Assembly: GCA_002337385.1 (NCBI GenBank)
Contig: DDFY01000011.1
Location: 62,001-126,000 of the forward strand
DNA length: 64,000 nt
Source: Erythrobacter sp. UBA1916
Lineage (GTDB): Bacteria; Pseudomonadota; Alphaproteobacteria; Sphingomonadales; Sphingomonadaceae
Reading direction: 5' to 3'
In this document: piece after piece, positions 8,610 through 18,076 of the stretch
Position numbering within the stretch: position 1 is the first letter of the stretch
Layout of the letters: each line of letters begins with the position of its first letter
Notes under the pieces: generated by a model
Told to the model about the DNA's origin: nothing
Seen by the model: the letters and a program-made list of their open reading frames with translations, nothing else
Database searches by the model: none
Position numbers and translations under genes: made by a program

Positions 8610-9370
8610 TCAATCTCCAGCCATCGGTAAACATCGGCGGGCCGATCCAGCCCAAAGCGTGCCTGCGAGCCATCACGCTCGCCCACCAAAACACCAAAGC
8701 CGCCAAGCTGCCCGGCGGCGCGAAAACCATCTTCGTCGGTCACATCATCGCCCACGAACACCGGCGTGGCCCCTACAAAGGGCGCCTCAGCCATGAGAGC
8801 GGCAACCGCCCAGCCCTTGTCCGCACCGCTGGCAACGAACTCGATCACGCACTTGCCGCGCTTGATCGTAAGGCCATGACGAGCGGCAAAGCTTTCGGCA
8901 AAGGCCAGCGCCTTGCTCTCCAGCGATGGCTGGTGGCGATAATGGAGCGCGCCGCCGTGTGGCTTGTCTTCGCGCACGAAGCCCTCGGTTTCGGCAAAGG
9001 CTGCGATTTCGGCTACGGCGTCGCTGGTCAGCCCCGAGGGAGCCGCGCCCAGCGCCGTGCCATCGGCCAGGCGACAGTCGGCACCGTGCGAGCCGGCGCG
9101 GGCCAGCGCTAGCGGGCCAAGGTGCTTTTCCAGGTCAACAATCGCGCGCCCACTGATCAGCGCCAATCGCCCGTCCAGACGCGCCGACAGCGCGTTCAGC
9201 GCATCGACCAGCCCCGCTGGAACCATGATCTCATCAGGACCGGCGGCGAGTTCGACCAGCGTACCGTCGAAATCGAGGAACAGCGCGAGCGGACCGCGCG
9301 CGCTCAGCTCGCGCAGGCTCGGTGGGGCAGGCAAGACCGCCTGCCGGAGAGAGTCGTCGGCCCCGCGCAT
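8606..9370 (-). CDS. otsB: Trehalose-phosphatase
   Basis: A 254-residue HAD-superfamily phosphatase that removes phosphate from trehalose 6-phosphate. Motif I is DFDGTLVEL with both catalytic Asp residues, motif II is ISGRAIVDLEKHLG, and the acidic motif IV is GDDVTDEDGF. Length matches the family. It is translationally coupled to the GH15 gene by a 4-nt overlap and follows the flavin reductase gene by 14 nt, so all four genes are probably one transcript. AAGGG lies about 10 nt before the ATG. Confidence 0.94.
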   Translation of the reverse strand: MRGADDSLRQAVLPAPPSLRELSARGPLALFLDFDGTLVELAAGPDEIMVPAGLVDALNALSARLDGRLALISGRAIVDLEKHLGPLALARAGSHGADCRLADGTALGAAPSGLTSDAVAEIAAFAETEGFVREDKPHGGALHYRHQPSLESKALAFAESFAARHGLTIKRGKCVIEFVASGADKGWAVAALMAEAPFVGATPVFVGDDVTDEDGFRAAGQLGGFGVLVGERDGSQARFGLDRPADVYRWLEIE

Positions 9371-9384
9371 CTTTGGATCGCCCT

Positions 9385-9921
9385 TTATGCTTCTTTCTCC
9401 GAGGCTTCGACACGAGCAAACTTGCCATCGTGGAACAGCAACGGCGCCGCATCGCCACGCGCGAAATGCTCTACCCGGCCGAGGAAAATCACGTGATCGC
9501 CGCCTTCAAAGCGGTTTTCCAGCGTGCACTCAAAATGGGCCGCGCATTCCTCGAACAGCGGCACCCCGTGCAGGCCGGCATGAACATCGAGCCCCGCGAA
9601 CTTGTCAGCGGCGGGAGACGCGAAGCGCATGGCCAGCTCTTCCTGGTGCGCACCGAGGATATGCACCGCGAAGGCCTTGCACCCCTCGAACGCCTCTATC
9701 GAGCGCGATGTCTTCGCCAGCGACCACAGCACCAGCGGTGGATCGAGCGAGACCGAATTGTAACTATTGGCCGTCACGCCGTAACGTTCGCCTGCTGCAT
9801 CCACGGTGGTGACGATCGTCACCCCCGTAGCGAAGCGACCCAGCGCGCTGCGAAATTCCAGAGCATCAAAATCGCTCATTGTCAGGTTGGCCACATCCCC
9901 GGTATCAACTGCGTGTTGCAT
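9385..9921 (-). CDS. Flavin reductase family protein
   Basis: A 178-residue FMN-binding split-barrel protein of the HpaC/flavin reductase type: FRSALGRFATGVTIVTT, VTANSYNSVSLDPPLVLWSL, and GGDHVIFLGRVEHF near the C-terminus. Such proteins supply reduced flavin to a partner monooxygenase, or are themselves small oxidoreductases. ATG at 9921 is used here; an ATG at 9879 beginning MSDFDALEFR is an equally good start and closer to the usual family N-terminus. Neither has a strong ribosome-binding site. No monooxygenase is nearby and the link to the trehalose genes is positional only. Confidence 0.85.
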   Translation of the reverse strand: MQHAVDTGDVANLTMSDFDALEFRSALGRFATGVTIVTTVDAAGERYGVTANSYNSVSLDPPLVLWSLAKTSRSIEAFEGCKAFAVHILGAHQEELAMRFASPAADKFAGLDVHAGLHGVPLFEECAAHFECTLENRFEGGDHVIFLGRVEHFARGDAAPLLFHDGKFARVEASEKEA

Positions 9922-10233
9922 TGCGGTATAGCGGGAGCGGCGCGCATTCAAGCTCGGCCTTGCCCAAACTGCGGTTTTGCCCCCGGCCTCTGCCGTGCGC
10001 CGGTCAGGACGCAGCAGAGAATTGCCGCGCGGGCGGCGCGGACAGCCTCGCGATTGTCTCTCCTGCCCGGGCTGGCCCGATTTACTCGGCCAACGCCTTG
10101 CCAGAAATTCAACGTGGCCTATATGGTCAGCCGTTAGAACGGTGGGCAACACAAGACGAAAACATCGCCACTTTCACCGAAATTAACCTTTTAAATATAT
10201 CGCCATTGTCCCGAAGTAATACTTGGTTGTTCT

Positions 10234-11412
10234 ATGACCCGCAAAAGGATTGTCGTAAAAATCGGATCCAGCCTTCTTACGGATCAGAAACGCTTGACCC
10301 CGCGCTGGGCTTTCATGCAGCGAATAATGGAAGATATTTCGCTACTGAGAGAACAGGGTTACGACATTCTTTTGTGCTCGTCTGGTTCAGTCGCGCTGGG
10401 CATGAAGATGATGGGCGTGGACCCCGAAAACGCCGGGCTGCGTGACAAGCAGGCCTCCGCTGCCTGCGGAATGCCCTTGCTGCTCAACGCCTACAAGCAG
10501 ATCGGCCACGAATATGATCTCAACATCGCACAGATCCTCGTGACTCTGGGCGACTTTGAAATTCACTCGCGCTTCCTCAACACCAAGAACACGCTGCAGC
10601 GTTTGCTGCAGGCGGGCGTCATTCCGATCATCAACGAGAACGACACCATCACCACCGAGGAAATCCGGGTCGGCGACAACGACCGGCTTGCCGCCAAGGT
10701 GGCGCAGATGGTTCTGGCCGAGCATCTCATCATCCTCACCAGCGTCGACGGGCTTTACGACAAGGACCCGTCCGATCCCGAGGCCAAGCTCGTGGAAGAG
10801 GTGCAGGATGTCAGCCAGTATCTCTCGGTGACGGAAGGGGTCAGCGCCCTTGGCAGCGGCGGCATGCTGACCAAGCTGCAAGCGGCCAATATGGCGCAAA
10901 ATTCCGGCTGCCACACGATCATCGCCAATGGCGAGACCGACAACCCGATCGCGTCCGCCCTGTTTGGCGAGCATCCGCGCACTATCTGCCTCGCCCATTC
11001 GGAGCCGCTGGCTACCTGGCACAGCTGGCTGTCTGAGCGGCTGCACGTGGCCGGCTCCATCGTTGTCAAAAACGAAGCGGCCGATGCGGTGGAAAAAGAG
11101 GAACGCGGCATCCAGCGCGAAGACGTGATCAACATCGAAGGCCCCTACGTGAAGGGCGACGTGATCCACATTTACGACGAAAATGGCACCGAGCGTGCCC
11201 GCGGGATGAGCGATTTCACCTCCGAGGAGACCGAAATTCTGGTGCGCAACCTGGATATCCCGGTCAAGCAGCTACTCGGCTATCACTCACGCGCTGTGTT
11301 GGTGGAACTCGGCAACCTGACCACGCTCGACGAACGCCACCTGCCGTGGGAACAGCCCGAGCCGGTCAAGCAGACCAAGATCGAGCCGTTCCCCGACGAA
11401 ACCGCTAACTGA
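10234..11412 (+). CDS. proB: Glutamate 5-kinase with C-terminal PUA domain
   Basis: A 392-residue amino-acid kinase catalysing the first step of proline synthesis from glutamate. Landmarks: KRIVVKIGSSLLT, CSSGSVALG, INENDTITTEEIRVGDNDRLAA and GSGGMLTKLQAA, followed by a PUA domain (about residues 285-370, RGMSDFTSEE). The usual alphaproteobacterial neighbours obgE and proA are not here. Instead the gene runs stop-to-stop into putA, with an 8-nt overlap. The upstream region is AT-rich and there is no clear Shine-Dalgarno sequence before the ATG. Confidence 0.94.
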   Translation: MTRKRIVVKIGSSLLTDQKRLTPRWAFMQRIMEDISLLREQGYDILLCSSGSVALGMKMMGVDPENAGLRDKQASAACGMPLLLNAYKQIGHEYDLNIAQILVTLGDFEIHSRFLNTKNTLQRLLQAGVIPIINENDTITTEEIRVGDNDRLAAKVAQMVLAEHLIILTSVDGLYDKDPSDPEAKLVEEVQDVSQYLSVTEGVSALGSGGMLTKLQAANMAQNSGCHTIIANGETDNPIASALFGEHPRTICLAHSEPLATWHSWLSERLHVAGSIVVKNEAADAVEKEERGIQREDVINIEGPYVKGDVIHIYDENGTERARGMSDFTSEETEILVRNLDIPVKQLLGYHSRAVLVELGNLTTLDERHLPWEQPEPVKQTKIEPFPDETAN

Positions 11413-14400
11413 GCAGCGATACGTTGCCGCCAGCGGCGGTGGTGTCGATGCAGATGTGCCGCTCCACCAGGCACCGACGGGCAAAGTCAGGCGTGGTGAA
11501 GAGCGGCACAATCGCCCCATCGCGGCTGGCCAGCGCCTTGCGGATTGCCTTGCGGTCCTCTGCATCGCTGAAGCTCACCACCACCTTCAGCGGTCCGACC
11601 TCGGCAAGGATCGCACGGTCGATAAAGCCATCGATGGCGTGATCACCCACCGCTCCCGGCGCCACCGCCAGCGCCGGGCAGTCCAGCGCGCGCAGTTCTT
11701 CCGCCTGACGCACCGCCTCTGCGCCGTCTGGGCCCAGACACAGGATCGGGCCACGCGGGTGCATCGAGAGGCAATTGCTCTCCCCGGTAGTCCCCGGCAT
11801 TTCGATCTCTTCGATCTTGCGGTTGGACGCCTCAGGCAGCGCGGCCAGCGCCGCGTTCAGCTCCTCGAGTGAAACTGCGCGACCTTGCGTGACCGGCTCG
11901 CTCGCCACATCCTCGGCATAGAAACGCGGCAGATAGTGCGGTCCGCCGGCCTTAGGGCCTGTGCCTGACAGGCCTTCGCCGCCAAACGGATGGGTGCCCA
12001 CCACTGCCCCAATCTGGTTGCGATTCACGTACATGTTGCCGACGTGAATCCGGTCGGCGATGAAATTCTGCCGCCGCTTGATGCGCGTGTGCAGGCCAGC
12101 AGTAAGGCCATAACCGCGCCCGTTCACGTCGCCTATGATGTCGCGAAGCTGCTCCTGCTTCCCGAACAGGGCAAGATGCAGCACAGGGCCGAACACCTCT
12201 CGTTCAAGGTCGTCGATCCCGTTGACGCGGATGACCGCAGGGCCAACGAAATGCCCTGCTTCAGGCGCGTCGATCTGCTTGATCAGCCGTCCCTCAGCCT
12301 TGGCCTTGGCGATGTATTCGCCGATGTTCTTCTGCGCCTTGGCATCGATCACAGGGCCAAGGTCCGTCGAATGGAACCACGGATCGTCGACGATCAGCTC
12401 GTCCATCGCGCCCGACAGCATCTCGATAAACTGCTCGGCCATGTCCTGGTGCACATAAAGCATCCGCAAGGCCGAACACCGCTGCCCGGCTGACTGGAAG
12501 GCCGAGGTAATCACGTCTTTCACCGCCTGTTCGGGCAGCGCCGAACTGTCGACGATCATCGAGTTGAGCCCGCCCGTCTCCGCAATCAACAGCGCGTTGG
12601 GTGAAAGCCCTTCAGCCATCGAGCGGTTGATCACATGCGCGGTTTCGACCGATCCAGTGAAGCACACGCCATCGATCCTTGCATCGCCGCTAAGCAGCCC
12701 GCCAACCTCGGCGCCGGTGCCGGGCACGAGCTGGACCGCGGTTTCGGGAACACCCGCCAGATGGAACAACCGGATGGCCATGAAGGCAACCAGCGGCGTG
12801 GTTTCGGCAGGCTTTGCAATTACACCGTTGCCCGCCGCGAGTGCTGCGGCGATCTGGCCGGTGAAGATGGCAAGCGGGAAGTTCCACGGACTGATGCAGG
12901 CGATTACGCCGCGCGGTTTGCGGTCGGCCACTTCGGGCTTTTCGCACTGGCTGGCGTAATACCGCAAGAAGTCGACCGCTTCGCGTAGCTCGGTAACCGT
13001 ATCAACCGGGCTCTTGCCTGCCTCGCGCGTCAACAGGGCGTAGAATTCCCCCTCGTTCGCCTCATACAGATCGGCGATGCGGCGCAGCGTCTCGGCGCGC
13101 TCAGCCGCATCGGCTTGCCACGGCTGCGCAGCGTCCAGCGCATGTTTGACGGTTTCGGCATCCGCCTCGATCGCGTAGCCGACGATCTTCTCTGTATCGG
13201 CCGGGTTGTAGATGGTGATTTCCTCACCGGAAGTGCTCCCGTCCGCGACAATTGGGCCAGCTCGCCAGATCTTCTCCGCGAACGGCATGCGCAGTTCCTG
13301 ATAGCGGTTGAGGTGCGCTCGCACGGCAAGGTCGTAGCCCCGCGAATTGACGCGCTCTGGCTGATAAAGATCAGCTGGAGGCACGATCTTCTTCTGCGAC
13401 TGCTCACGATCCGCGGCCAGTGTTTCGAACGGGTCGGCAGCTATGCTTTCGGTAGGAACCTGAGGGTTCGAAAGCTGCGCAACGAAACTGTTGTTCGCTC
13501 CGTTTTCGAGCAAGCGGCGCACCAAATAGGCCAGCAGTTCGCGATGCGCACCGACAGGCGCATAGATGCGCGAGCGTACGTCGCGATCCTTCAGCAGGAA
13601 GCCGTGCAGCCCCTCGCCCATTCCGTGCAAACGCTGGAACTCGAAATCACGCCGGTTGCCCGCCAGCTCCATAATCGCCGCCACGCTATGGGCGTTGTGG
13701 GTGGCGAACTGCGGATAGATGCGATCGGTCAGGCCGAGCAACTGGTTGGCGCAGCAGATATAGCTGATGTCGGTGGCGGACTTGCAGGTGAATACGGGGA
13801 AGCTCTCCACCCCGTTCATCTGCGCCAGCTTGATCTCGCTATCCCAGTAGGCGCCCTTCACCAGCCGCACCATGATCTTGCGGTCGAGCTGCGTCGCCAG
13901 GGCATAAAGCCAGTCGATCACGAAGCTGGCGCGCCTGCCGAAGGCCTGGACCACCACGCCGAAGCCGTCCCAGTCAGCCAGCTGCGGATCGGCCAGCACC
14001 AGCTCGATCAGGTCGAGCGAGAGACCGAGCCGATAGGCTTCCTCGGCGTCGATATTCAGCCCGACATTGGCCTCCGCCGCCTTACGCGCGAGCTCGCTGA
14101 CGCGCTCGGCAAGCGCGGGAATAGCACGCGATTGCTGGCTCATTTCATAGCGCGGATAAAGCGCCGACAGCTTGATCGACAGGCCAGGATTCTCGCGGAT
14201 GTCGTCGGACTTGGCAGCCTTGGCGATCTCATCGAGCGCATGCATATAGGCGTCGAAGAACACCTCGCTGTCCTTGGCGGTAACGGCTGCCTCGCCCAGC
14301 ATGTCATAGCTATAGGTTGCGCCCTGCTTTTCCCATTTACGGGCGCGCTTCATAGCCTCTTCGATCGATTCTCCGAGCACGAACTGCCCGCCCAGCACGC

Positions 14401-14899
14401 GCATGGCCCGCTGCACCGAGGCACGCACCACCGGCGCGCCGAGCCGCTTTGCAGCGCTCTGCACGGCGGAGAGCGGCCCGGCATGTTCGGGATCGTCCAG
14501 CAGCGTAGCGGTGAGACCCAGCGCCATGGTGGAGGCATTGACCAGCGCATTGTCCGAGTTGCCGAAGTGCTCACCCCAATCGGCTTGCACGATCTTGTCT
14601 TCGATCAGCCGGTCCACCGTCTCGCTGTCGGGAACGCGCAACAGCGCCTCGGCCAGCGTCATCAGGCCAAGCCCCTCCTCGGTCGAAAGACCATATTCCT
14701 GGAGGAAGCTCTCCATCATCGTCGGTTTGCTATGCTTGCGAACCCGGTCAATCACGCTCCACGCACGCTCGCCGATGGCCTTGCGCTGATCTTCCGAGGG
14801 GCCATGCTTTTCGATCAGGTGATCGAGCACTTGCTGCTCATCAGCAAAGTGGTGGTTTCTGATGAGAGCGCGGTATTCCGATAGTGGCTGGTACGGCAA
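11405..14899 (-). CDS. putA: Bifunctional proline dehydrogenase / glutamate-semialdehyde dehydrogenase
   Basis: An 1,164-residue PutA that oxidises proline to glutamate in two steps. Order: helical N-terminal arm, FAD-dependent proline dehydrogenase barrel (to about residue 470, including RLVKGAYWDSEIK and YRRHELLAYLVRRLLENG-like helix-8 region), then the NAD-dependent aldehyde dehydrogenase (about 530-1000, SPWNFPLAIFTGQ, ETGGLNSMIVD, catalytic Cys in AGQRCSALRML), then a C-terminal extension of about 150 residues as in long PutA proteins. It starts directly with the helical arm and has no ribbon-helix-helix domain, so it should not repress its own gene. Convergent with proB. Confidence 0.96.
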   Translation of the reverse strand: MPYQPLSEYRALIRNHHFADEQQVLDHLIEKHGPSEDQRKAIGERAWSVIDRVRKHSKPTMMESFLQEYGLSTEEGLGLMTLAEALLRVPDSETVDRLIEDKIVQADWGEHFGNSDNALVNASTMALGLTATLLDDPEHAGPLSAVQSAAKRLGAPVVRASVQRAMRVLGGQFVLGESIEEAMKRARKWEKQGATYSYDMLGEAAVTAKDSEVFFDAYMHALDEIAKAAKSDDIRENPGLSIKLSALYPRYEMSQQSRAIPALAERVSELARKAAEANVGLNIDAEEAYRLGLSLDLIELVLADPQLADWDGFGVVVQAFGRRASFVIDWLYALATQLDRKIMVRLVKGAYWDSEIKLAQMNGVESFPVFTCKSATDISYICCANQLLGLTDRIYPQFATHNAHSVAAIMELAGNRRDFEFQRLHGMGEGLHGFLLKDRDVRSRIYAPVGAHRELLAYLVRRLLENGANNSFVAQLSNPQVPTESIAADPFETLAADREQSQKKIVPPADLYQPERVNSRGYDLAVRAHLNRYQELRMPFAEKIWRAGPIVADGSTSGEEITIYNPADTEKIVGYAIEADAETVKHALDAAQPWQADAAERAETLRRIADLYEANEGEFYALLTREAGKSPVDTVTELREAVDFLRYYASQCEKPEVADRKPRGVIACISPWNFPLAIFTGQIAAALAAGNGVIAKPAETTPLVAFMAIRLFHLAGVPETAVQLVPGTGAEVGGLLSGDARIDGVCFTGSVETAHVINRSMAEGLSPNALLIAETGGLNSMIVDSSALPEQAVKDVITSAFQSAGQRCSALRMLYVHQDMAEQFIEMLSGAMDELIVDDPWFHSTDLGPVIDAKAQKNIGEYIAKAKAEGRLIKQIDAPEAGHFVGPAVIRVNGIDDLEREVFGPVLHLALFGKQEQLRDIIGDVNGRGYGLTAGLHTRIKRRQNFIADRIHVGNMYVNRNQIGAVVGTHPFGGEGLSGTGPKAGGPHYLPRFYAEDVASEPVTQGRAVSLEELNAALAALPEASNRKIEEIEMPGTTGESNCLSMHPRGPILCLGPDGAEAVRQAEELRALDCPALAVAPGAVGDHAIDGFIDRAILAEVGPLKVVVSFSDAEDRKAIRKALASRDGAIVPLFTTPDFARRCLVERHICIDTTAAGGNVSLLS

Positions 14900-15303
14900 G
14901 GCAGACCTTTCCTGCGGTTATTGCATATCAGGGAATCTGGCCGCACGACGGCGGCCGGCTATCCCCTGCGAGTGTTCTATGAACCTACGAACCCTTGCGC
15001 CGCTTGTTCCAAGAGCAGCCCTGATGGCTGCACCCGGGCAGAGGTAGGCTCCCTTCCGCGCCGGGCAGTGCAGGCTGCAAGGCGGACGGGTCCAGCCGGT
15101 GCGAAGTCGCAGCCCGACGGGATCAAGGCCGTCACCATACTCGGAAACCCCTGCAACAATGCCCTGCTGAAGGTATCGTAAGCCGAGGCCCGGTGGGCCT
15201 CTTCTGCACAGGGTATCGAATGACACCCTCAGCGTCCACGAAAGTTCCGCTACACTAGCTGGCGCAGATCGGCTGCCCCGCCCAACGCAACAGACGAACG
15301 CCT
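14900..15303. other. 404-bp intergenic region, no gene recognised
   Basis: The region lies between the putA start and the end of a methyltransferase gene, so it should hold the putA promoter. A perfect 7-bp GAGGCCC/GGGCCTC hairpin with a 3-nt loop lies at 15185-15201, just after the stop of an unconvincing plus-strand frame. No tRNA, SRP, tmRNA or 6S-like core was recognised. Confidence 0.5.
15185..15201 (+). terminator. Compact GC hairpin, possible terminator
   Basis: Perfect 7-bp stem GAGGCCC/GGGCCTC with a ggt loop, followed by cttctg rather than a real T-tract. It may end a short unannotated transcript on the plus strand; weak evidence. Confidence 0.3.
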
Positions 15304-15957
15304 CTATGCGTCGGTAGCGGCGGTCTCTTGCTTGTCCTTCCAGCCCCAGGCGAGGCAGCAGGGAAGGATGTTCAACAGCTCGAACCCGCTGTCCACGCGG
15401 TCAAAATACTGCGCGGTTAGGTTATGAGCGGACTTGCTGAACTGGTAAGTGAGGAAAGCGCCGCCCGGACGGACCGCGCGATAGGTCGCGGCGGCGATGC
15501 GGGGGCCAAGGCCCTCGGGCAAGGTTGAGAACGGCAAGCCCGACAGGATGTAGTCCGCCTTCTCGTGGCCATGCGTGCGGATGATCTCTTCAACATCTTC
15601 CGCCGAACCATGGACAGCAATAAAACGGCTGTCGTTGATAGTGCGGTTCAGGTAGTCGATGAACAGCTTGTTCGTATCGATCACGAGCAAAGTTGCATCG
15701 CCCGGCAGCCGATCGAGCACCGGGCGGCAAAAGGTGCCCACGCCCGGCCCGTATTCGACAAACAGCTTGCAACGATCCCAATCCACGGGCGCTAGCATCT
15801 TAGCAATCGTGAAGCGCGAGGACGGGATAATCGAACCGACCATCACCGGATGCTCAACGAAACCCTGGAAAAAGACTCCCCAGGCTCCGAAGAAGTTGCG
15901 CATTTTCCGCTTCAAACGGGTGGGCTTGCGTTCGGGCAGAGCCTCGTAACCGGCCAT
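15304..15957 (-). CDS. SAM-dependent methyltransferase, phospholipid N-methyltransferase-like
   Basis: A 217-residue class I methyltransferase. The SAM loop is VEYGPGVGTF, with acidic motif LLVIDTNKLF and the later ADYILSGLPFSTLP. The N-terminal FFQGFVEHPVMVGSIIPSSR segment is typical of PmtA-like phosphatidylethanolamine N-methyltransferases, which make phosphatidylcholine at the inner membrane. Other small lipid methyltransferases share this segment, so the substrate is not certain. It stands alone, with a 325-bp gap before the next gene. Confidence 0.75.
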   Translation of the reverse strand: MAGYEALPERKPTRLKRKMRNFFGAWGVFFQGFVEHPVMVGSIIPSSRFTIAKMLAPVDWDRCKLFVEYGPGVGTFCRPVLDRLPGDATLLVIDTNKLFIDYLNRTINDSRFIAVHGSAEDVEEIIRTHGHEKADYILSGLPFSTLPEGLGPRIAAATYRAVRPGGAFLTYQFSKSAHNLTAQYFDRVDSGFELLNILPCCLAWGWKDKQETAATDA

Positions 15958-16282
15958 TATCGATCAGTATCCTTTGCCTTGCCCCCAGCATGAGGACCCA
16001 CTGCAGCGGCGCGAGGTCGCAAATTCGTCACCGATTTGCAAGGCTTCGAAATCACAACCGACATGACGTGCCCACCTTTGAACCCCAAACTCAGCGTACT
16101 CACCGTTCGTAAAGCAGTGGCGCGCTATGATCCTTCAACTATCGCAAGGGCATTCCGTTTCGAGGATCGCGCAGATGAACCACTCAGTAGACGACAAGGG
16201 CTGCCGCTCAGGCGTTCTCTCGCCCCGCCTGCTGCGGCGGGCCGCATGGCTAACGTCGGCGTTGCGAGGCTGACAGGTTCGC
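15958..16282. other. 325-bp intergenic region, nothing recognised
   Basis: Divergent promoters are expected here, between a methyltransferase gene on the minus strand and an ATP-grasp gene on the plus strand. No hairpin, repeat or small gene stood out. Confidence 0.4.
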
Positions 16283-17479
16283 ATGAAACGCTCGTACCCG
16301 AAATTGGGGCTTCTCTGCTCCGAGAGCCCGATCTCGCTTGCGGTTATGCGCGAGGTCGGCGCGCATGGCGTGCCCATCGTGGCAATCACGAGAGACGCTG
16401 ATTCCTTCCTGAAGCATAGCCGCTATGCCTCGCAGGCCGTGCATCGGCCCAAAGGTGCCTTGGCAACTTGGCTTCCACAGCTTGCCGAAAAGCTGGGAAT
16501 AGAAGCGGTGATGGCAATTGGCGAAAGCGACCTGGTCGAGCTTGCCGAACTCAAGCAGGGCTCGCACGCATTCCAGATCGCAGCGCCCGATCCGGACACA
16601 CTCGATCTGGTGCTCGACAAGTCTGCGCTCCTCGCGAAGGCCGAAAGCCTGGGGCTAACCGTGCCGTGGAGCCTGCAGCCCGAGCAGCCCGACAGTGCCG
16701 ACTTCAAGGCGGCCAACGTGTCGTTCCCGCTGATTGCGAAGTGGAGCAACCCGCTCGAAATACAGCCCCATCTTGAAGCCGCCGGCATAGCCTTTGAGAA
16801 GGTTCGCTACTTCCAGACGATGGACGAGGTGGAGGCCTATCTCACCAGCCTCACGCCCTTGGGCAGGTGGCCGCTGTTTCAGGAGTATTGCCCGGGATAT
16901 GGGCTCGGCCAGATGTTCCACCTTGCCGACGGCGAGGTGACGCTGCGCTTTCAGCACCGGCGGCTGCGGGAATGGCCGCTGACCGGCGGCGTTTCGAGCT
17001 TCTGCCAAGCCGTCCCCCTTTCCGAGCACACCGAACTGCGCGCGCTTTCGGAAACCTTGTTGCGAGAGCTGAAATGGTCGGGGCCGGCCATGGTGGAATA
17101 TCGCTTCGATCCGCAAACGGGCATCGCACGCCTCATGGAGATCAATGGTCGCTTCTGGGGCAGCTTGCCGCTTGCCACGGCAGCAGGAGTGCACTTCGCA
17201 TGGGAAACCTATCGCCATGCCTTCCTGCAAAGCCCCGAGGCGCACGGCCAGCCCGAGTACCCACCGTGCAAAGCGCGCTACATGGCGCCCGAACTCAAAA
17301 ACCTGCGCGACGTCACGCTTGGACGCCAGCCTGCCAAAGCCAAGGCCAGTTTCCTCTTCCGCTTCCTGAGCGACTTTTTCGATCGCTCGGTCCACTATTA
17401 CCTATTCTCGCGCCGCGACCCGAAGCCGTTCTTCTTCGACATCCGCAACGCCTTGAAACGGTCAGGAACAGGCCGTTAG
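16283..17479 (+). CDS. ATP-grasp ligase-like protein in polysaccharide context
   Basis: A 398-residue protein with an ATP-grasp fold: N-terminal Rossmann-like part (LGLLCSESPISLAVMREV), an ATP-binding segment around FPLIAKWSNP and a Mg-binding end MVEYRFDPQTGIARLMEINGRFWGSLPLA. Enzymes with this fold form carboxylate-amine or carboxylate-thiol bonds through an acyl phosphate. Proteins of this type sit in many exopolysaccharide loci, where they may attach amino acids to sugars; the substrate here is unknown. A tyrosine phosphatase and a polysaccharide deacetylase follow in the same direction, 39 bp away and then overlapping. Confidence 0.8.
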   Translation: MKRSYPKLGLLCSESPISLAVMREVGAHGVPIVAITRDADSFLKHSRYASQAVHRPKGALATWLPQLAEKLGIEAVMAIGESDLVELAELKQGSHAFQIAAPDPDTLDLVLDKSALLAKAESLGLTVPWSLQPEQPDSADFKAANVSFPLIAKWSNPLEIQPHLEAAGIAFEKVRYFQTMDEVEAYLTSLTPLGRWPLFQEYCPGYGLGQMFHLADGEVTLRFQHRRLREWPLTGGVSSFCQAVPLSEHTELRALSETLLRELKWSGPAMVEYRFDPQTGIARLMEINGRFWGSLPLATAAGVHFAWETYRHAFLQSPEAHGQPEYPPCKARYMAPELKNLRDVTLGRQPAKAKASFLFRFLSDFFDRSVHYYLFSRRDPKPFFFDIRNALKRSGTGR

Positions 17480-17518
17480 CGCCTGCCCAGGACCGAACAC
17501 TCCGACGGACTTGCCCAG

Positions 17519-18076
17519 ATGCACAACACCATAAATTCGAAGTTCGGCACCTCCAGAGGGGCGGTCAGGCTGGCCCTGTCCTATCTCGAAGTGGCCTCGG
17601 GGCTGGACTGCCAAAACCGGATTGCGCCGCGCAATGCCAAGCGCCTCGTCTTCGTATGCCACGGCAACATTTGTCGCAGCGCCTATGCCGATGTCGTGGC
17701 CCGCAATGCCAAGCTTGAAGTCGCCTCGTTCGGGCTGTCGACCTCGACCGGCAAGATGGCGCATCCGCCAGTCATTGAGGAAGCGGCGAAGCGGGGGATC
17801 GACCTCAGCCAACACCGGACCACCGCGAAGGAGGACTTCGTCCCGAGAGAAGGCGACTACCTGTTGGCCATGGAAACGCGCCACCTGCGCAAGATGGCCA
17901 AGGACCCCGTGCTTCAAAACACGCCGATGGGCCTGCTTGGCACATATGCCCGGCCACCCTTCCCTCACCTGCACGATCCCTACAAGCTCTCACCTGAATA
18001 TCTGGCAACCTGTCTGGACCGCATCGAGGCGGCGGTTGGCGGCCTGATAAGCGCAATGGACGAGCGCCGAGCATGA
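17519..18076 (+). CDS. Low-molecular-weight protein tyrosine phosphatase
   Basis: A 185-residue protein with the phosphatase loop CHGNICRS (Cys47, Arg53) and a later general-acid segment LHDPYKLS. About 40 residues precede the catalytic core, which is longer than usual. In envelope loci these enzymes normally reverse tyrosine phosphorylation by a Wzc-type kinase and so regulate chain length; no Wzc is in this window. The stop overlaps the start of the deacetylase gene by 4 nt. Confidence 0.9.
   Translation: MHNTINSKFGTSRGAVRLALSYLEVASGLDCQNRIAPRNAKRLVFVCHGNICRSAYADVVARNAKLEVASFGLSTSTGKMAHPPVIEEAAKRGIDLSQHRTTAKEDFVPREGDYLLAMETRHLRKMAKDPVLQNTPMGLLGTYARPPFPHLHDPYKLSPEYLATCLDRIEAAVGGLISAMDERRA

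Noticed and set aside
6960..8630. 556-codon plus-strand frame
   Set aside because: Antisense to the GH15 gene; no recognisable motif and no ribosome site.
13115..14884. 589-codon plus-strand frame
   Set aside because: Antisense to putA, whose protein matches its family along its length.
14921..15181. 86-codon plus-strand frame ending just before a hairpin
   Set aside because: No ribosome site, no family resemblance and Arg/Pro/Ala-rich composition; the hairpin alone is too weak to support a gene.
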